Counted from the first letter of the stretch, positions 36,120 to 45,721 are shown. The stretch: 64,000 nucleotides of DNA from Chitinophagaceae bacterium (GCA_016719815.1 JADJYK010000003.1:124001-188000); one strand, 5' to 3'. The notes: generated by a model from the letters alone, not told the origin. Numbers and translations: made by a program.

Positions 36120-37037
36120 ATGAACAACAGTTTACAATATAAACTCACTTTTCACGAAGTGACACCGCCAGAAGGCGTTTGGGAAAGAATTGCGGTTGAA
36201 CTGCCAGATGCTAATCTGTCTGGAAAAATTTCCACTTTACTGAATAGTGCTGAAGTTGTTCCACCATCCGATATTTGGGGAAAAACATCAGCTTCACTTG
36301 ACGAAAATTATCATTCGGCAAAATTTGCTACTAAACTTCAGAAACTTGAAGTTATACCTCCTGTTTCTCTCTGGCGAAACATAGAGCAATCACTCAATAG
36401 TTACACCGAAGTTGCCCCGGCAATAAAAAGGAAACTCTTTCCCCTTTGGAAATATGCTGCAGCAGCGGCTATCATCAGTGTAATGGCCTGGGGCGGACTG
36501 AAACTGATTAGCAATAATAATAGCGCCGGAGAAACTGCTGTTTCCGTTACTTCTCCTGACACTGGCACATTCCAGCATAATGAACAATCTGCCCTTACAA
36601 ACGAAAACTCAAGCCTTGTTCTTACGGGTGAAGAGGAAGAAGCCCGAAATGATGCTGCACTCGAGGCCAGTAAGAAAGTGTATGCCAGTATTGATATACC
36701 CAAAATAAAAAGCAAAGCGAAAGTTGCTTCTGGTTTCTACTTTACAAATGAAAATATAGCTGCCGCAGACCCTGACTTCACATTAGTTCAGCCAAAAATG
36801 GGAAACCTTTCGCTTGAAGACAGATACTATATGATGATCACAAAAGAGGGAAAAGTAATCAGAATGTCAAAAAAACTTGGACATATAGCCTGCTGTATTT
36901 CAGGCGAAGAACATGACACTGAATGTATAAATCAGTTGAAAAAATGGCAGGAAAAATTAGCCAGTCAGCACGGCACAAATTCACCTGGCAATTTCATGGA
37001 TTTGTTAAGTCTTGTTAATGCCCTCGAAGAAAAATAA
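36120..37037 (+). CDS. Putative membrane-bound anti-sigma factor with three N-terminal repeats
   Basis: A 305-residue single-pass protein with a cytoplasmic N-terminus of about 110 residues, a transmembrane helix (KYAAAAAIISVMAWGGLKLI, near 113-132) and a periplasmic domain ending KKWQEKLAS. The N-terminus holds three repeats with a period of exactly 32 residues: EVTPPEGVW (Trp21), EVVPPSDIW (Trp53) and EVIPPVSLW (Trp85). The gene starts four bases after the sigma-factor gene, so an anti-sigma role is the natural reading. No zinc-binding HxxxCxxC motif is present. ATG 36120 is chosen over an upstream in-frame start inside the sigma gene. Confidence 0.75.
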   Translation: MNNSLQYKLTFHEVTPPEGVWERIAVELPDANLSGKISTLLNSAEVVPPSDIWGKTSASLDENYHSAKFATKLQKLEVIPPVSLWRNIEQSLNSYTEVAPAIKRKLFPLWKYAAAAAIISVMAWGGLKLISNNNSAGETAVSVTSPDTGTFQHNEQSALTNENSSLVLTGEEEEARNDAALEASKKVYASIDIPKIKSKAKVASGFYFTNENIAAADPDFTLVQPKMGNLSLEDRYYMMITKEGKVIRMSKKLGHIACCISGEEHDTECINQLKKWQEKLASQHGTNSPGNFMDLLSLVNALEEK

Positions 37038-37073
37038 TCTTTCAAATCATTACTTTTATCGAAATATACCGGC

Positions 37074-37505
37074 ATGGCAAGAATAAAAATCCTTTTGCCT
37101 GAAAAGTTTTCTTTCAGTTGTAAAATCCCTGTTCGCATAACTGATATTAATTATGGCGGACATGTTGGAAATGATTCTGTTTTATCAATAATACACGAAG
37201 CAAGAATGCAGTTCCTTCATCATTACGGTTATAGCGAAATGGACCTGGCTGGTGCTGGTATGATAATGGCTGATGTAGCTATAGAGTTTAAAGGCGAGTT
37301 GTTCTATGGCGATATAATAACAGCTTCGGTTATAGCGACAGATTTCAGCAAGATTGGATTTAATATTATGTATTTGCTGGAAAAGGAGACTAACGAAATA
37401 AAAAAAACGATAGCATATGCAAAGACCGGAATGATTTGTTATGATTATTCCGCCAGAAAAATTGTTATTGTACCAGAAGTTGCAAAAAAGAAACTTCAGC
37501 ACTAA
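37074..37505 (+). CDS. Hotdog-fold acyl-CoA thioesterase family protein
   Basis: A 143-residue protein with a 4HBT-type hotdog pattern: VRITDINYGGHVGNDSVLSI, then HEARMQFLHHYGY and VAIEFKGELFYGDII. The usual catalytic Asp of the YbgC type corresponds to Asp in ITDINYGGHV. Such enzymes cleave acyl-CoA or acyl-ACP thioesters; the substrate is unknown. It converges with aroE, the two stops being three bases apart with no terminator. Confidence 0.85.
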   Translation: MARIKILLPEKFSFSCKIPVRITDINYGGHVGNDSVLSIIHEARMQFLHHYGYSEMDLAGAGMIMADVAIEFKGELFYGDIITASVIATDFSKIGFNIMYLLEKETNEIKKTIAYAKTGMICYDYSARKIVIVPEVAKKKLQH

Positions 37506-37507
37506 AA

Positions 37508-38245
37508 TCAGGAATTCCAGATTTTCCAGTTTTCTTCTGCCTGTATAACCAGCATATCCGAACCGTTCTTTATTGAAGCCCCTTGTTTCTTTCCTTTGTT
37601 TAAAAACAATGTCTCATCAGGATTATAAACAAGATCGTATAAATAGTGCTCCGCAGTAATTGAGTTGTATTGAATGGGGGGGCACGAATCCACTGCGGGA
37701 TACATTCCAAGAGGGGTTGTATTAATAATTATTTGCGTCTTTGCTATTATTTCCGTTGTAAGGTCTTCGTAAACATACTGCGCCCCATTGTGCAACTGAC
37801 GGCTTACAATGCTATAAGATATGCCCAATTGCCGTAATGCATACACTACAGCTGCAGTCGCACCACCATTACCCAATACCAATGCACTGGTATGATGATG
37901 CTTTATTCCTACCCTGAAACTCTCTCTGAAACCAATATAATCAGTATTAAAACCAAATAATTTCCCGTCAATAATCCTTATGCAATTACATGCATTTAGT
38001 CCTGGTGGAATTCCATCTGCATTATGTAAGAAAGGCAACACTGCCTGTTTATAAGGAATAGTAACTGCAAGTCCTTTCAAAGATAAGTTGCCTGGAATTA
38101 CTTTCCGGAGTAGATCTTCAATTGATTTGATGGAGTAGTTATCAAAAAAGCAATCAATTAATCCTTCTTTTTCAAATTTTTCGTCAAAAAATTGCTTCGA
38201 AAAAGAGTGGGAAAGAGGATATCCGATTAAGCCATATGTCCGCAT
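37508..38245 (-). CDS. aroE: Shikimate dehydrogenase AroE
   Basis: A 245-residue NADP-dependent enzyme of the shikimate pathway. It has the substrate-binding start YGLIGYPLSHSFSKQFFDE, the catalytic Lys in AVTIPYKQAVLPFL, LNACNCIRI, FNTDYIGFRESF, the nucleotide loop ALVLGNGGATAAV and NTTPLGMYP. Its ATG overlaps the stop of the upstream ComA-like gene (TGATG), implying translational coupling between the two. Confidence 0.95.
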   Translation of the reverse strand: MRTYGLIGYPLSHSFSKQFFDEKFEKEGLIDCFFDNYSIKSIEDLLRKVIPGNLSLKGLAVTIPYKQAVLPFLHNADGIPPGLNACNCIRIIDGKLFGFNTDYIGFRESFRVGIKHHHTSALVLGNGGATAAVVYALRQLGISYSIVSRQLHNGAQYVYEDLTTEIIAKTQIIINTTPLGMYPAVDSCPPIQYNSITAEHYLYDLVYNPDETLFLNKGKKQGASIKNGSDMLVIQAEENWKIWNS

Positions 38246-39019
38246 CAGGTTGTTTCCTTTTTTGTAAGAAACATTTCAAATGTATCTCCTCTAAGGCCAA
38301 TGCGCATCGCTTCCAGCGGAATAACCTCAGATGGGGCAATATTGCCAAGATTAGCATTACAGCCCAGCAATTCGATAAAATACAATTGCTGTGCTTTTTG
38401 TGGAGCTTCCCCAAAGTATTTTTTCGCCTGGTATTTGGGTCAATATTTCCTGAACGAGACCTTCTCTAACCTCCCCGCTTCCACGATAGATCCCTACATT
38501 ACCAGCTTCTCTTGCTTCAGCTATAACATAAGTAGAACCAGCTTCCAGTTCGGCCTTCATTAATTCAATCCATTTGTAAGGAGGAATAATATGTGCAGCA
38601 TCTTTACTACCCACTTCACTCAATACTATACCATATTGGGTCAGTTTTTCGATATAGCCACATTTTTCGGCATGTGGAATAGTTATGGAACCGTCACTCA
38701 CTTCCATGTGTGTGATACCAAAATTTTTGCAAACAGAGATGTAATCTTCAAACTGGTTACGGATTAGAAAAGCTTCGAACAAAGTGCCTCCAAAATAAAC
38801 AGGCATATTGTAAGCCCTATATACTTCCAGTTTCTCCTCCAGGTTTGGAGTTACATAAGATGTTCCAAAACCAAGTTTAACAATATCTACATGCGGATGG
38901 GCAACACTCAAAAAATTTTTTGTCTCTTCAACACTCAGTCCTTTATCCATTACCATTGTAATGCCTGATTTGCGGGGTTTTATATACCTGTCGGGTATTT
39001 GGGTAAGATTGAAGTTCAT
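38245..39019 (-). CDS. Phosphosulfolactate synthase (ComA)-family protein, frameshifted
   Basis: A TIM-barrel protein of the ComA family, about 257 residues: RYIKPRKSGITMVMDKGLS, VDIVKLGFGTSYV, YNMPVYFGGTLFEAFLI, MEVSDGSITIP, VLSEVGSKDA and YVIAEAREAGNVGIYRGSG. Archaeal ComA adds sulfite to phosphoenolpyruvate. An extra C in 38409-38412 (G-run on the coding strand) breaks the C-terminus. Corrected, it continues ILWEAPQKAQQLYFIELLGC and ends FLTKKETT. The stop overlaps the aroE start. The role in Bacteroidota is not established to my knowledge; supply of cysteate for sulfonolipids is a possibility. Confidence 0.85.
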
Positions 39020-39120
39020 ATTGAATAATTTTAGTTCCGGAAGGTTCTTTCCGGTGTTGGCAAAAATAAGGAAGAATAAATATTAACTGGCTGATTTTGA
39101 GCAGATGCAGAAACCTTAAG

Positions 39121-40545
39121 CTAAATAGACTTATTTCTTTTGTATCGGGCAATAATATCCACAACCTGCTGGTTCTGGAGGACAGAAGGATTCAATTCTA
39201 CTAACTTCTTCAGCATTTTAGGATGTTTATACATAGCCCCTTCCAATTGTAACAAAGCGTCTTTAGATTTGCCTAAAGCCAAAAGCACCGCGACTTGATA
39301 GTATTCAAAAATGGGTTTCCTGCCGGTTGCCAATAAAGCTGCTTCTGTTTGTTCCAGAGCTTCTTCAAAATAAGATGCATTGTATAAACAGCGTATCATA
39401 GCTTCCCAGCCATTTGCAGTTTTAGGTCTTACACTAACTACATTGGTAAAATATTGGATTGCATCTTTGTAGAGACCTAACCTCATTTTACATTCTCCGG
39501 CGAGCAAGTTATATTCAGGTTGCAGCCTGTGGATTTGCAAAGCCAAATGGAGTTGCTTCAGGCAACTCTCCCACTGGCTTTCGTTAAAGTAAGTAAACGC
39601 AATTTTATAAAACAACCGGCTGTCATCCTGCCGCAGGTGCGAAGCTTTACGATAATACATCCGGGATTGTGGATACTTCTTCAATTTTTCGTAACAGTAA
39701 CCCAGTGCCTCAAAAATTGCATCTTCTGGCTTGGCCAGTTCAGTAACTTTCTCCAATACTTCTATTGCCTCTTTGTACTTACGTAACCTTATATAAGCAT
39801 CTCCCATATTTCTGTATGCATAATCAAACTTTTCATCAATAGCAAGTGCATACTGGTAAGCATCAATTGATTTTTCATATAACTTGAGTCCCTGGTATGC
39901 CGCCGCAAGGTTAAACCAGGCAAGTTCATTATATGGATATTCATCAATAATACGTTGGTGTAGCTTTATACTTTCATCATTACGGCCGGTAAAATCCGTC
40001 CAAAAACAGATTTTGTGTAAAGCCTCTTCATTGTTTGGCTCTTCCTTCAAAACCATTTTCAGACAGTCAAAAACTTTATCAAAATCCTCATAATCATCAT
40101 ATACATCGGCAAGTTCAAATAACAGGTCAACTTTTTCTTCACCTTCAAAAATGGCTACAGCTTCTTCCAGCAATGCGACTGCTTTTTCATGCATTTCCAA
40201 AGCCAGATAGGCATCTGTCTTAAGTATATAAATATTAATATCACCTGCATCAAGAACACTTACCTGTTCTAATATCCCCAATGCTTCCTTATACTGGCGA
40301 TTAACCAACAATACATCTGCTTTTTTTATCAGGAGAATAGAAGAATATGGAAAATGTTCGCAACTAATTTCAGCAGCTTCAGCAGCCTTTGAAACCTCTT
40401 CCTTTTCGAGGAAATAGTCTATTAGTATTTCAAAAGCCTCTTCTTCTAAAAACGAATGGCTACGTCCATTTCTCAAATTTTCGTACTGTTGCAGCAATTC
40501 CAGCATCTGCTCCTTGTCTTCACGGTAAGGGTTATTTTCCTTCAT
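39121..40545 (-). CDS. Tetratricopeptide repeat protein
   Basis: A 474-residue soluble protein with no signal peptide, made of about 11 TPR units. Typical examples are AWFNLAAAYQGLKLYEKSID, AYRNMGDAYIRLRKYKEAIE and ALGYCYEKLKKYPQSRMYYR. It probably serves as a protein-binding scaffold; partners are unknown. The promoter element at 40564-40571 puts the ATG at 40545 close to the transcript start. It is upstream of the comA-like gene on the same strand with a 101-base gap. Confidence 0.88.
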   Translation of the reverse strand: MKENNPYREDKEQMLELLQQYENLRNGRSHSFLEEEAFEILIDYFLEKEEVSKAAEAAEISCEHFPYSSILLIKKADVLLVNRQYKEALGILEQVSVLDAGDINIYILKTDAYLALEMHEKAVALLEEAVAIFEGEEKVDLLFELADVYDDYEDFDKVFDCLKMVLKEEPNNEEALHKICFWTDFTGRNDESIKLHQRIIDEYPYNELAWFNLAAAYQGLKLYEKSIDAYQYALAIDEKFDYAYRNMGDAYIRLRKYKEAIEVLEKVTELAKPEDAIFEALGYCYEKLKKYPQSRMYYRKASHLRQDDSRLFYKIAFTYFNESQWESCLKQLHLALQIHRLQPEYNLLAGECKMRLGLYKDAIQYFTNVVSVRPKTANGWEAMIRCLYNASYFEEALEQTEAALLATGRKPIFEYYQVAVLLALGKSKDALLQLEGAMYKHPKMLKKLVELNPSVLQNQQVVDIIARYKRNKSI

Positions 40546-40563
40546 TTAGCCACATTTGATGAA

Positions 40564-40571
40564 CAAAAGTA
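40564..40571 (-). promoter_or_regulatory. -7 promoter element for the TPR gene
   Basis: TACTTTTG on the minus strand, 18 bases before the ATG; exact TAnnTTTG match. Confidence 0.55.
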
Positions 40572-40756
40572 CTTAAGTGCTCTAATATCTGCACAATCTC
40601 CATTCTGACTTATAATTCAACAAGTTAAGTAAAACACATCCTTTAATTAGTGGTAATTTTCCCCATATGTGCAAAATAGATTCAGCTATTTGCCAACTAT
40701 TTGTAACATTTTGCCATCTAATACGTTAATACTATATTAAAGTTCTGAACAAACAC

Positions 40757-40789
40757 TTTGTTAAATTCCATTTTTTCTCTTTATTTTTG
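40757..40789 (+). promoter_or_regulatory. Two-element Bacteroidota promoter
   Basis: TTTG (40757-40760), a 21-base spacer, then TATTTTTG (40782-40789). This is the best -33/-7 pair in the window. The gene's ATG starts only six bases after the -7 element, suggesting a leaderless transcript. Confidence 0.7.
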
Positions 40790-40794
40790 TAAAA

Positions 40795-41172
40795 ATGAGA
40801 AGGCCTAAACTGACTATATTATTGAAATTAGCTGCCAGTAAAATTGCTGTAATTACTTTATTTACAGTTACTACTGTTGCTTCTTTCGCAACGTTGGGCG
40901 ACGGAGGCAAAAGAACTAACCGTTTCGGGGTTACTTTGATAAGTAAAAATAATTATAAACCAGGATCAATTTCCTTACATTCCAATTATACTTACCGGGG
41001 CAGTACTATTTTTAATGCCAATTCTATTAGTTCCGAGAAAAAGGTAATTCGGTTAAATTCTACTGTTACTCTCCAAAAAGGTAATACTTCATTTATTGTA
41101 CCGCTTAAGAAGAATGTTGTTGTAAGCAGAATTTCTATAGGTATAAATAACAATCTGAATCAACGTAATTAG
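40795..41172 (+). CDS. Small exported protein of unknown function
   Basis: A 125-residue protein. Its N-terminus (MRRPKLTILLKLAASKIAVI, then TLFTVTTVASFA) looks like a signal peptide of about 35 residues. The mature part is rich in Asn, Ser and Lys (LHSNYTYRGSTIFNANSISS) with no cysteines after the leader. Its own strong promoter argues for a real, separately expressed gene. No family recognised. It ends three bases from the stop of a convergent gene. Confidence 0.6.
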   Translation: MRRPKLTILLKLAASKIAVITLFTVTTVASFATLGDGGKRTNRFGVTLISKNNYKPGSISLHSNYTYRGSTIFNANSISSEKKVIRLNSTVTLQKGNTSFIVPLKKNVVVSRISIGINNNLNQRN

Positions 41173-41175
41173 TAA

Positions 41176-41838
41176 TTAATTACCTGAACCTTTACTTTCC
41201 TCATACGTCATAACCCTGTAACCCGCTTTAGGTATGTCAAATTTTGATTGTACAACAGGATCAAACTTAATAGAGGAAACTGTATAAGTGACATTCATTT
41301 TGCCCAATTTTGCTTCATATTGCATAGCAAGCCCTGGAAGGTTTTTATTAATATATTGCACATCCATATTGGCCGGAATTAACTCTTTGGTAAAGTAAAC
41401 TGTAAACTCTGTCCCATCTGCCATTTTTCCAACAGCCTTCTGACACTTATAGTCTTTTATGGTCTTGTACTCTTCAAAAAGAGTAAACAAAACACCATCA
41501 GATTTTTTATTAGACTCTTTCCAGTTTTCAGCAGTCATCTTAATCATATATTTCTGCTCACCATATTCTTTCAATACTGTTACATTTCCAGTTTTACCGT
41601 CAATAATAGTAGCTTGGGTACCTAAGGAACTAATCATCTCCGAACGGCTAGAATTTCCTTTCAGATAAATAACACTTGTAGCTCCATCCAAAAGATCAGC
41701 TGCTTGTGGTGTCTGGTTACTCGTATTGATGACAATATCATATGAAATGGTAGCCTCGGTAAGTTTTCTTTGGCCTAAAACCAATAAAGAGCTAAAAATG
41801 GCCGCAATTATCAATGTAATTTTTAAAATACTTTTCAT
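41176..41838 (-). CDS. Exported protein, DUF4412/GLPGLI-like
   Basis: A 220-residue periplasmic protein with signal peptide (MKSILKITLIIAAIFSSLLV, ending LGQ). The beta-rich mature part includes LTEATISYDIVIN, EYKTIKDYKCQKAVGKMADG, TEFTVYFTKELIP and NKNLPGLAMQYEAK. The NLPGLxMQY block recalls the GLPGLI and DUF4412 families of Bacteroidota, both without known function. It lies upstream of nothing on the same strand until porous distance and converges with the small exported protein gene. Confidence 0.65.
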   Translation of the reverse strand: MKSILKITLIIAAIFSSLLVLGQRKLTEATISYDIVINTSNQTPQAADLLDGATSVIYLKGNSSRSEMISSLGTQATIIDGKTGNVTVLKEYGEQKYMIKMTAENWKESNKKSDGVLFTLFEEYKTIKDYKCQKAVGKMADGTEFTVYFTKELIPANMDVQYINKNLPGLAMQYEAKLGKMNVTYTVSSIKFDPVVQSKFDIPKAGYRVMTYEESKGSGN

Positions 41839-41992
41839 TTTGCCTGTTTCCTTAAATAAACAATAAAAAGATGTGACAAATTAGCTAATTAGTTGCAAGA
41901 GACTACTAATACAGATCATTTTCTCTGATATTCAGCAAAAACGGGCCAGAAATGACCCCCAATCCGTTTTATTATAATTTTTTTAACTAATA

Positions 41993-43837
41993 TTACCTTT
42001 TACCCTTTTGTTGCATTTCCTTCAATTTTTTCTGCTGTTCCTGCATTTGTTCCAACCGTTCCTGCCACTTGGATTTTGACTTTGGCTTCTTCCTGTTTTC
42101 AGCCATTTTAGCCAATATCTTATCATGATCAATAATATAGGTTTGTATTACAAACTGCAAGCCTAGCGTAATAAGGTTCGACACTGTATAATACCATGTG
42201 AGCGCCGAAGGCAGACTGTTAAAGAAGAACAAGAGAAAAATCGGGAAAATATAGGGCATGTATTTCAGCATTGGATTGCTTTGGTCGGGTGTCATGCTCA
42301 TACTGTACACTGAAATCAAAAAACTGGTAAGGGTGGCAGTAACATTAAACAAGCTTATATGACTACCCAGCAAGGGGATACTGAAGCCAAATTTTATCGG
42401 AGCATCATACGCTGCCAGGTCGCCAGACCAAAGAAAACCTGCTCCTCTTAAAGCAATATCCGAACTAAACAAACTGAATAAAGCAAAGAAAATGGGAATC
42501 TGCAATAACGCAGGCAAACAACCGCCTAATGGATTAACTCCAGCCTCACGGAACAGTTTCATCTGCTCCATACTGTATGCCTGCTGATCTGCCCCCAGTT
42601 TTTCTTTTAGTTGTGCCAGTTCAGGACGAAGCACCCGCATTTTTGCACCGCTTAAATAGCTCTTATAAAGTAAAGGCGACGTAAGCAAACGAATGAAAAT
42701 TGTTAGCAGCGCAATAGCAAGTCCCATGCCTCCGGCAAAACCTTTAAAAAAGTCGAAAATGGGCATAATAAGATACTTATTAATTGGCCTTACAAACGAG
42801 TAAATACCCTGACCAAGATTTATAAGTTTCTCATACTTCTTATCATATTTCTTCAGAATATGGTACTCTGAAGGTCCATAAAAAAGATTGAAAGGTATAA
42901 CTGAGGGGGCACCAGGTTTAACTGTCAGTTTCATATTGGCAGTTGCCTTAACAATCATCCTGGCCGAATCATCCGGTATCTCCCAGTTCATATCACCAGA
43001 AGTAAACTTATCCTTAGCTGTTAAAGCACCGAAGAAAAAGCGCTGCCTTACTCCCACCCAGTCAACAGACTCCTCAAAACTTTTGCTTTTTTTACGTCCG
43101 ATAGTATGATAATCAAACTCACCATCTTTAACATATCCAACCTGCGTATTCTGTTTCTCGTAAGAAATATCCGATTCCTGTTGCGGAGCCGCATATTGCC
43201 AGTTTATTACCATTGCCCCTTGCTGTAACAGATGATCAATTCCATTCATTTTTACATTAAAGTCGATCATGTAATCATCCGGCCTAATGGTATACTCATG
43301 AACAATGTACTGTCCACTACTGTCATTCGGGGTTAAAGTGAAAGAAATAGTCTTATTTCCATTATTTGACGATGAGTCAATTTTAGTAAAGTCCAGGTTG
43401 GCAGTTTCCTCGCTTATTTTTCCGGTGTTTATCCTGTAACTGAGTTTATCATACTCTGTTCCGGCCATTCTAACCCAATTGCTGTCGAGGCCTTTGTATT
43501 TTTTTAATTCTACTTTTTTTACCTGTCCGCCATGGGTTGAAAAGGTAACTTTTATAAGGCTGTTCTCAACTGATACAAGTTTCTCCGTTGAGTCCGTAGC
43601 AGCGAAAAAGGCTCCTGCATTGGCAACCATTGTTACTGAATCATTTACTTTTTTCAGTGAATCATCTTTAGGCTTGTTAATTTTTGTAAGAGAATCCTTC
43701 ACTCTGGCTATTGAATCCTCCTGTGCTTTTTTTGTTTTACTATACGAAGCCTGATCTTTATTAATAATTGTGAAATAGGCAATAAACAATCCGGCTAATA
43801 AAACAAAACCGATGATGGTATTACGGTCAAACTTCAT
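41993..43837 (-). CDS. yidC: Membrane protein insertase YidC (OxaA)
   Basis: A 614-residue insertase that works with or without SecYEG. An N-terminal helix (FDRNTIIGFVLLAGLFIAYF) is followed by the large periplasmic beta domain (about 60-350). The conserved five-helix core contains GMGLAIALLTIFIRLLTSPL, LGGCLPALLQIPIFFALFSL and FNSLPSALTWYYTVSNL. The C-terminal tail is highly basic (KSKSKWQERLEQM to KKLKEMQQKGKR), suited to ribosome contact. It is next to pyrG on the same strand, as is common in Bacteroidota. Confidence 0.96.
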   Translation of the reverse strand: MKFDRNTIIGFVLLAGLFIAYFTIINKDQASYSKTKKAQEDSIARVKDSLTKINKPKDDSLKKVNDSVTMVANAGAFFAATDSTEKLVSVENSLIKVTFSTHGGQVKKVELKKYKGLDSNWVRMAGTEYDKLSYRINTGKISEETANLDFTKIDSSSNNGNKTISFTLTPNDSSGQYIVHEYTIRPDDYMIDFNVKMNGIDHLLQQGAMVINWQYAAPQQESDISYEKQNTQVGYVKDGEFDYHTIGRKKSKSFEESVDWVGVRQRFFFGALTAKDKFTSGDMNWEIPDDSARMIVKATANMKLTVKPGAPSVIPFNLFYGPSEYHILKKYDKKYEKLINLGQGIYSFVRPINKYLIMPIFDFFKGFAGGMGLAIALLTIFIRLLTSPLLYKSYLSGAKMRVLRPELAQLKEKLGADQQAYSMEQMKLFREAGVNPLGGCLPALLQIPIFFALFSLFSSDIALRGAGFLWSGDLAAYDAPIKFGFSIPLLGSHISLFNVTATLTSFLISVYSMSMTPDQSNPMLKYMPYIFPIFLLFFFNSLPSALTWYYTVSNLITLGLQFVIQTYIIDHDKILAKMAENRKKPKSKSKWQERLEQMQEQQKKLKEMQQKGKR

Positions 43838-43863
43838 TCTATGATATGTTTAATTATGGAGCA

Positions 43864-43894
43864 CCCACGTAAATGTGGGGCGGACGCAAAGATA
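43864..43894 (-). promoter_or_regulatory. yidC promoter element and leader hairpin
   Basis: Minus strand: TATCTTTG at 43894-43887 (TAnnTTTG), then GCGTCCGCC, then a hairpin CCCAC-ATTTAC-GTGGG at 43879-43864, before the yidC ATG. The hairpin would lie in the 5' leader. Confidence 0.55.
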
Positions 43895-43975
43895 ATGGTT
43901 TCACAGGTTGTCAGAATGGTTAATAAATCAACTAAAAGCCGTCAATATCTGCGTTTATTGGGCTGGGAATATGTA

Positions 43976-45625
43976 CTACGCAATCTCTCCCTGAACCGCA
44001 GGCCTTTGTTTTGTAGCCATTTTTTCAGAATATTCTTTTGCCGCTTTAATAAAATGCACAAAGATAGGCTGAGGGTTTTCCACTGTGCTTTTTAATTCGG
44101 GGTGATATTGCACCCCAATAAAAAAAGGATGGCCGGTCAGTTCGACAATTTCCACCAAGTCGCTTCCGGGGTTTTTGCCACTGGCAATCATGCCTGCCTG
44201 CCTGTATTGCTCAAGGTATTGATTATTAAACTCCCAACGATGACGATGTCTTTCTGTTATAGACGAGACATGGTAAATCTTTTCAGCTAAAGAGCCTGGC
44301 TTTATTTCACAAGGGTATGCACCCAGCCGCATAGTTCCCCCTTTTGCTGTTACTTTTTTCTGTTCCTCCATCAGGTCTATAACCGGGTTGGAAGTATCAG
44401 GATCCATTTCTGTTGAATGGGCATCTTGCATGCCCAGTACATTTCGGGCAAACTCAATAACTGCCATCTGCATTCCAAGACAAATGCCAAAGAAAGGAAG
44501 GTTATTTTCACGGGCATACTTCACTGAAATAATTTTTCCCTCAACTCCCCGGTGTCCAAATCCCGGTGCTACCAGCAGCCCATCAAGGCTGGATAGTTTT
44601 TCCTGCACATTGCTATCGGTAATAAACTCACTATGTACATTCACGACCTGTACCTGACATTCATTAACGGCACCGGCGTGAATAAAAGACTCCAGTATTG
44701 ATTTATATGCGTCCTGCAGCTCGATATATTTGCCAATAAGGCCAATTGTAACTTTGCTTTTTGGATATTTTAATTTGTCTAAAAACTCCTTCCACCTGGT
44801 GAGTTCCGGCTCTTTATGATCTGTAATATTCATTTTCTTCATACAGATTAAATCCAATTTCTCCCGCATCATCAACAAGGGCACTTCATAAATAGTGGAT
44901 GCATCCATTGCCTCGATTACAGCTTCCTGCCTTACATTACAAAACAGGGCTATTTTCCTTTTTAATTCAGGTGTTAATTGTTTTTCTGTACGGCAAACAA
45001 TAATATCAGGATTTACTCCTTCCTGACTCAGCATTTTTACGCTATGCTGTGTTGGTTTGGTCTTTAGCTCCTTTGCTGCTTTCAGGTAAGGAATGAGTGT
45101 TAGGTGAACAACCACAGTATCTTCCTGAGGCAGTTCCCATTGCAACTGTCGCATGGCTTCTACAAAGGGCAGACTTTCAATGTCGCCAATCGTTCCACCT
45201 ATTTCTGTAATTACGATATCATATTTGTTATCCTGACCAAGATGCAGCATCCGTCGCTTTATTTCATCGGTGATGTGAGGAATTACCTGTACTGTTTTCC
45301 CCAAATAAGCACCTTCCCTTTCTTTATTTATTACAGTTTGGTAAATACGTCCGGTAGTAACATTATTGGCCTGGGAAGTAAAAATATTCAGAAATCTCTC
45401 GTAATGACCAAGGTCGAGGTCAGTTTCTGCACCATCCTCCGTAACATAACATTCGCCATGCTCATAAGGATTCATTGTACCGGGATCAACGTTGATGTAC
45501 GGATCAAATTTCTGGATTGTAACCTTTAGTCCCCTTGCCTGTAACAGTTTTGCAAGAGAAGCAGCAATAATTCCTTTACCCAATGATGAGGTAACCCCAC
45601 CGGTAACAAATATATATTTGGCCAT
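43976..45625 (-). CDS. pyrG: CTP synthase PyrG
   Basis: A 549-residue enzyme converting UTP to CTP with glutamine. The synthase domain has TGGVTSSLGKGIIAASLAKL, KFDPYINVDPGTMNPYEHGE, GAETDLDLGHYERF and TEIGGTIGDIESLPF. The class I glutamine amidotransferase domain has PFFGICLGMQMAVIEFARNV with the catalytic Cys and HPEL near the end. Length and motifs are complete. The promoter element at 45722-45729 leaves a leader of about 90 bases. Confidence 0.98.
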   Translation of the reverse strand: MAKYIFVTGGVTSSLGKGIIAASLAKLLQARGLKVTIQKFDPYINVDPGTMNPYEHGECYVTEDGAETDLDLGHYERFLNIFTSQANNVTTGRIYQTVINKEREGAYLGKTVQVIPHITDEIKRRMLHLGQDNKYDIVITEIGGTIGDIESLPFVEAMRQLQWELPQEDTVVVHLTLIPYLKAAKELKTKPTQHSVKMLSQEGVNPDIIVCRTEKQLTPELKRKIALFCNVRQEAVIEAMDASTIYEVPLLMMREKLDLICMKKMNITDHKEPELTRWKEFLDKLKYPKSKVTIGLIGKYIELQDAYKSILESFIHAGAVNECQVQVVNVHSEFITDSNVQEKLSSLDGLLVAPGFGHRGVEGKIISVKYARENNLPFFGICLGMQMAVIEFARNVLGMQDAHSTEMDPDTSNPVIDLMEEQKKVTAKGGTMRLGAYPCEIKPGSLAEKIYHVSSITERHRHRWEFNNQYLEQYRQAGMIASGKNPGSDLVEIVELTGHPFFIGVQYHPELKSTVENPQPIFVHFIKAAKEYSEKMATKQRPAVQGEIA

Positions 45626-45721
45626 AATGTATGGTTATTTGGCGAACCTTAATAAGCTAAATAAAGTGATTGTGACCAGCGGAAGTGCAAGCGAAAACGA
45701 GAAAAAATCCGGGAGGTCATG

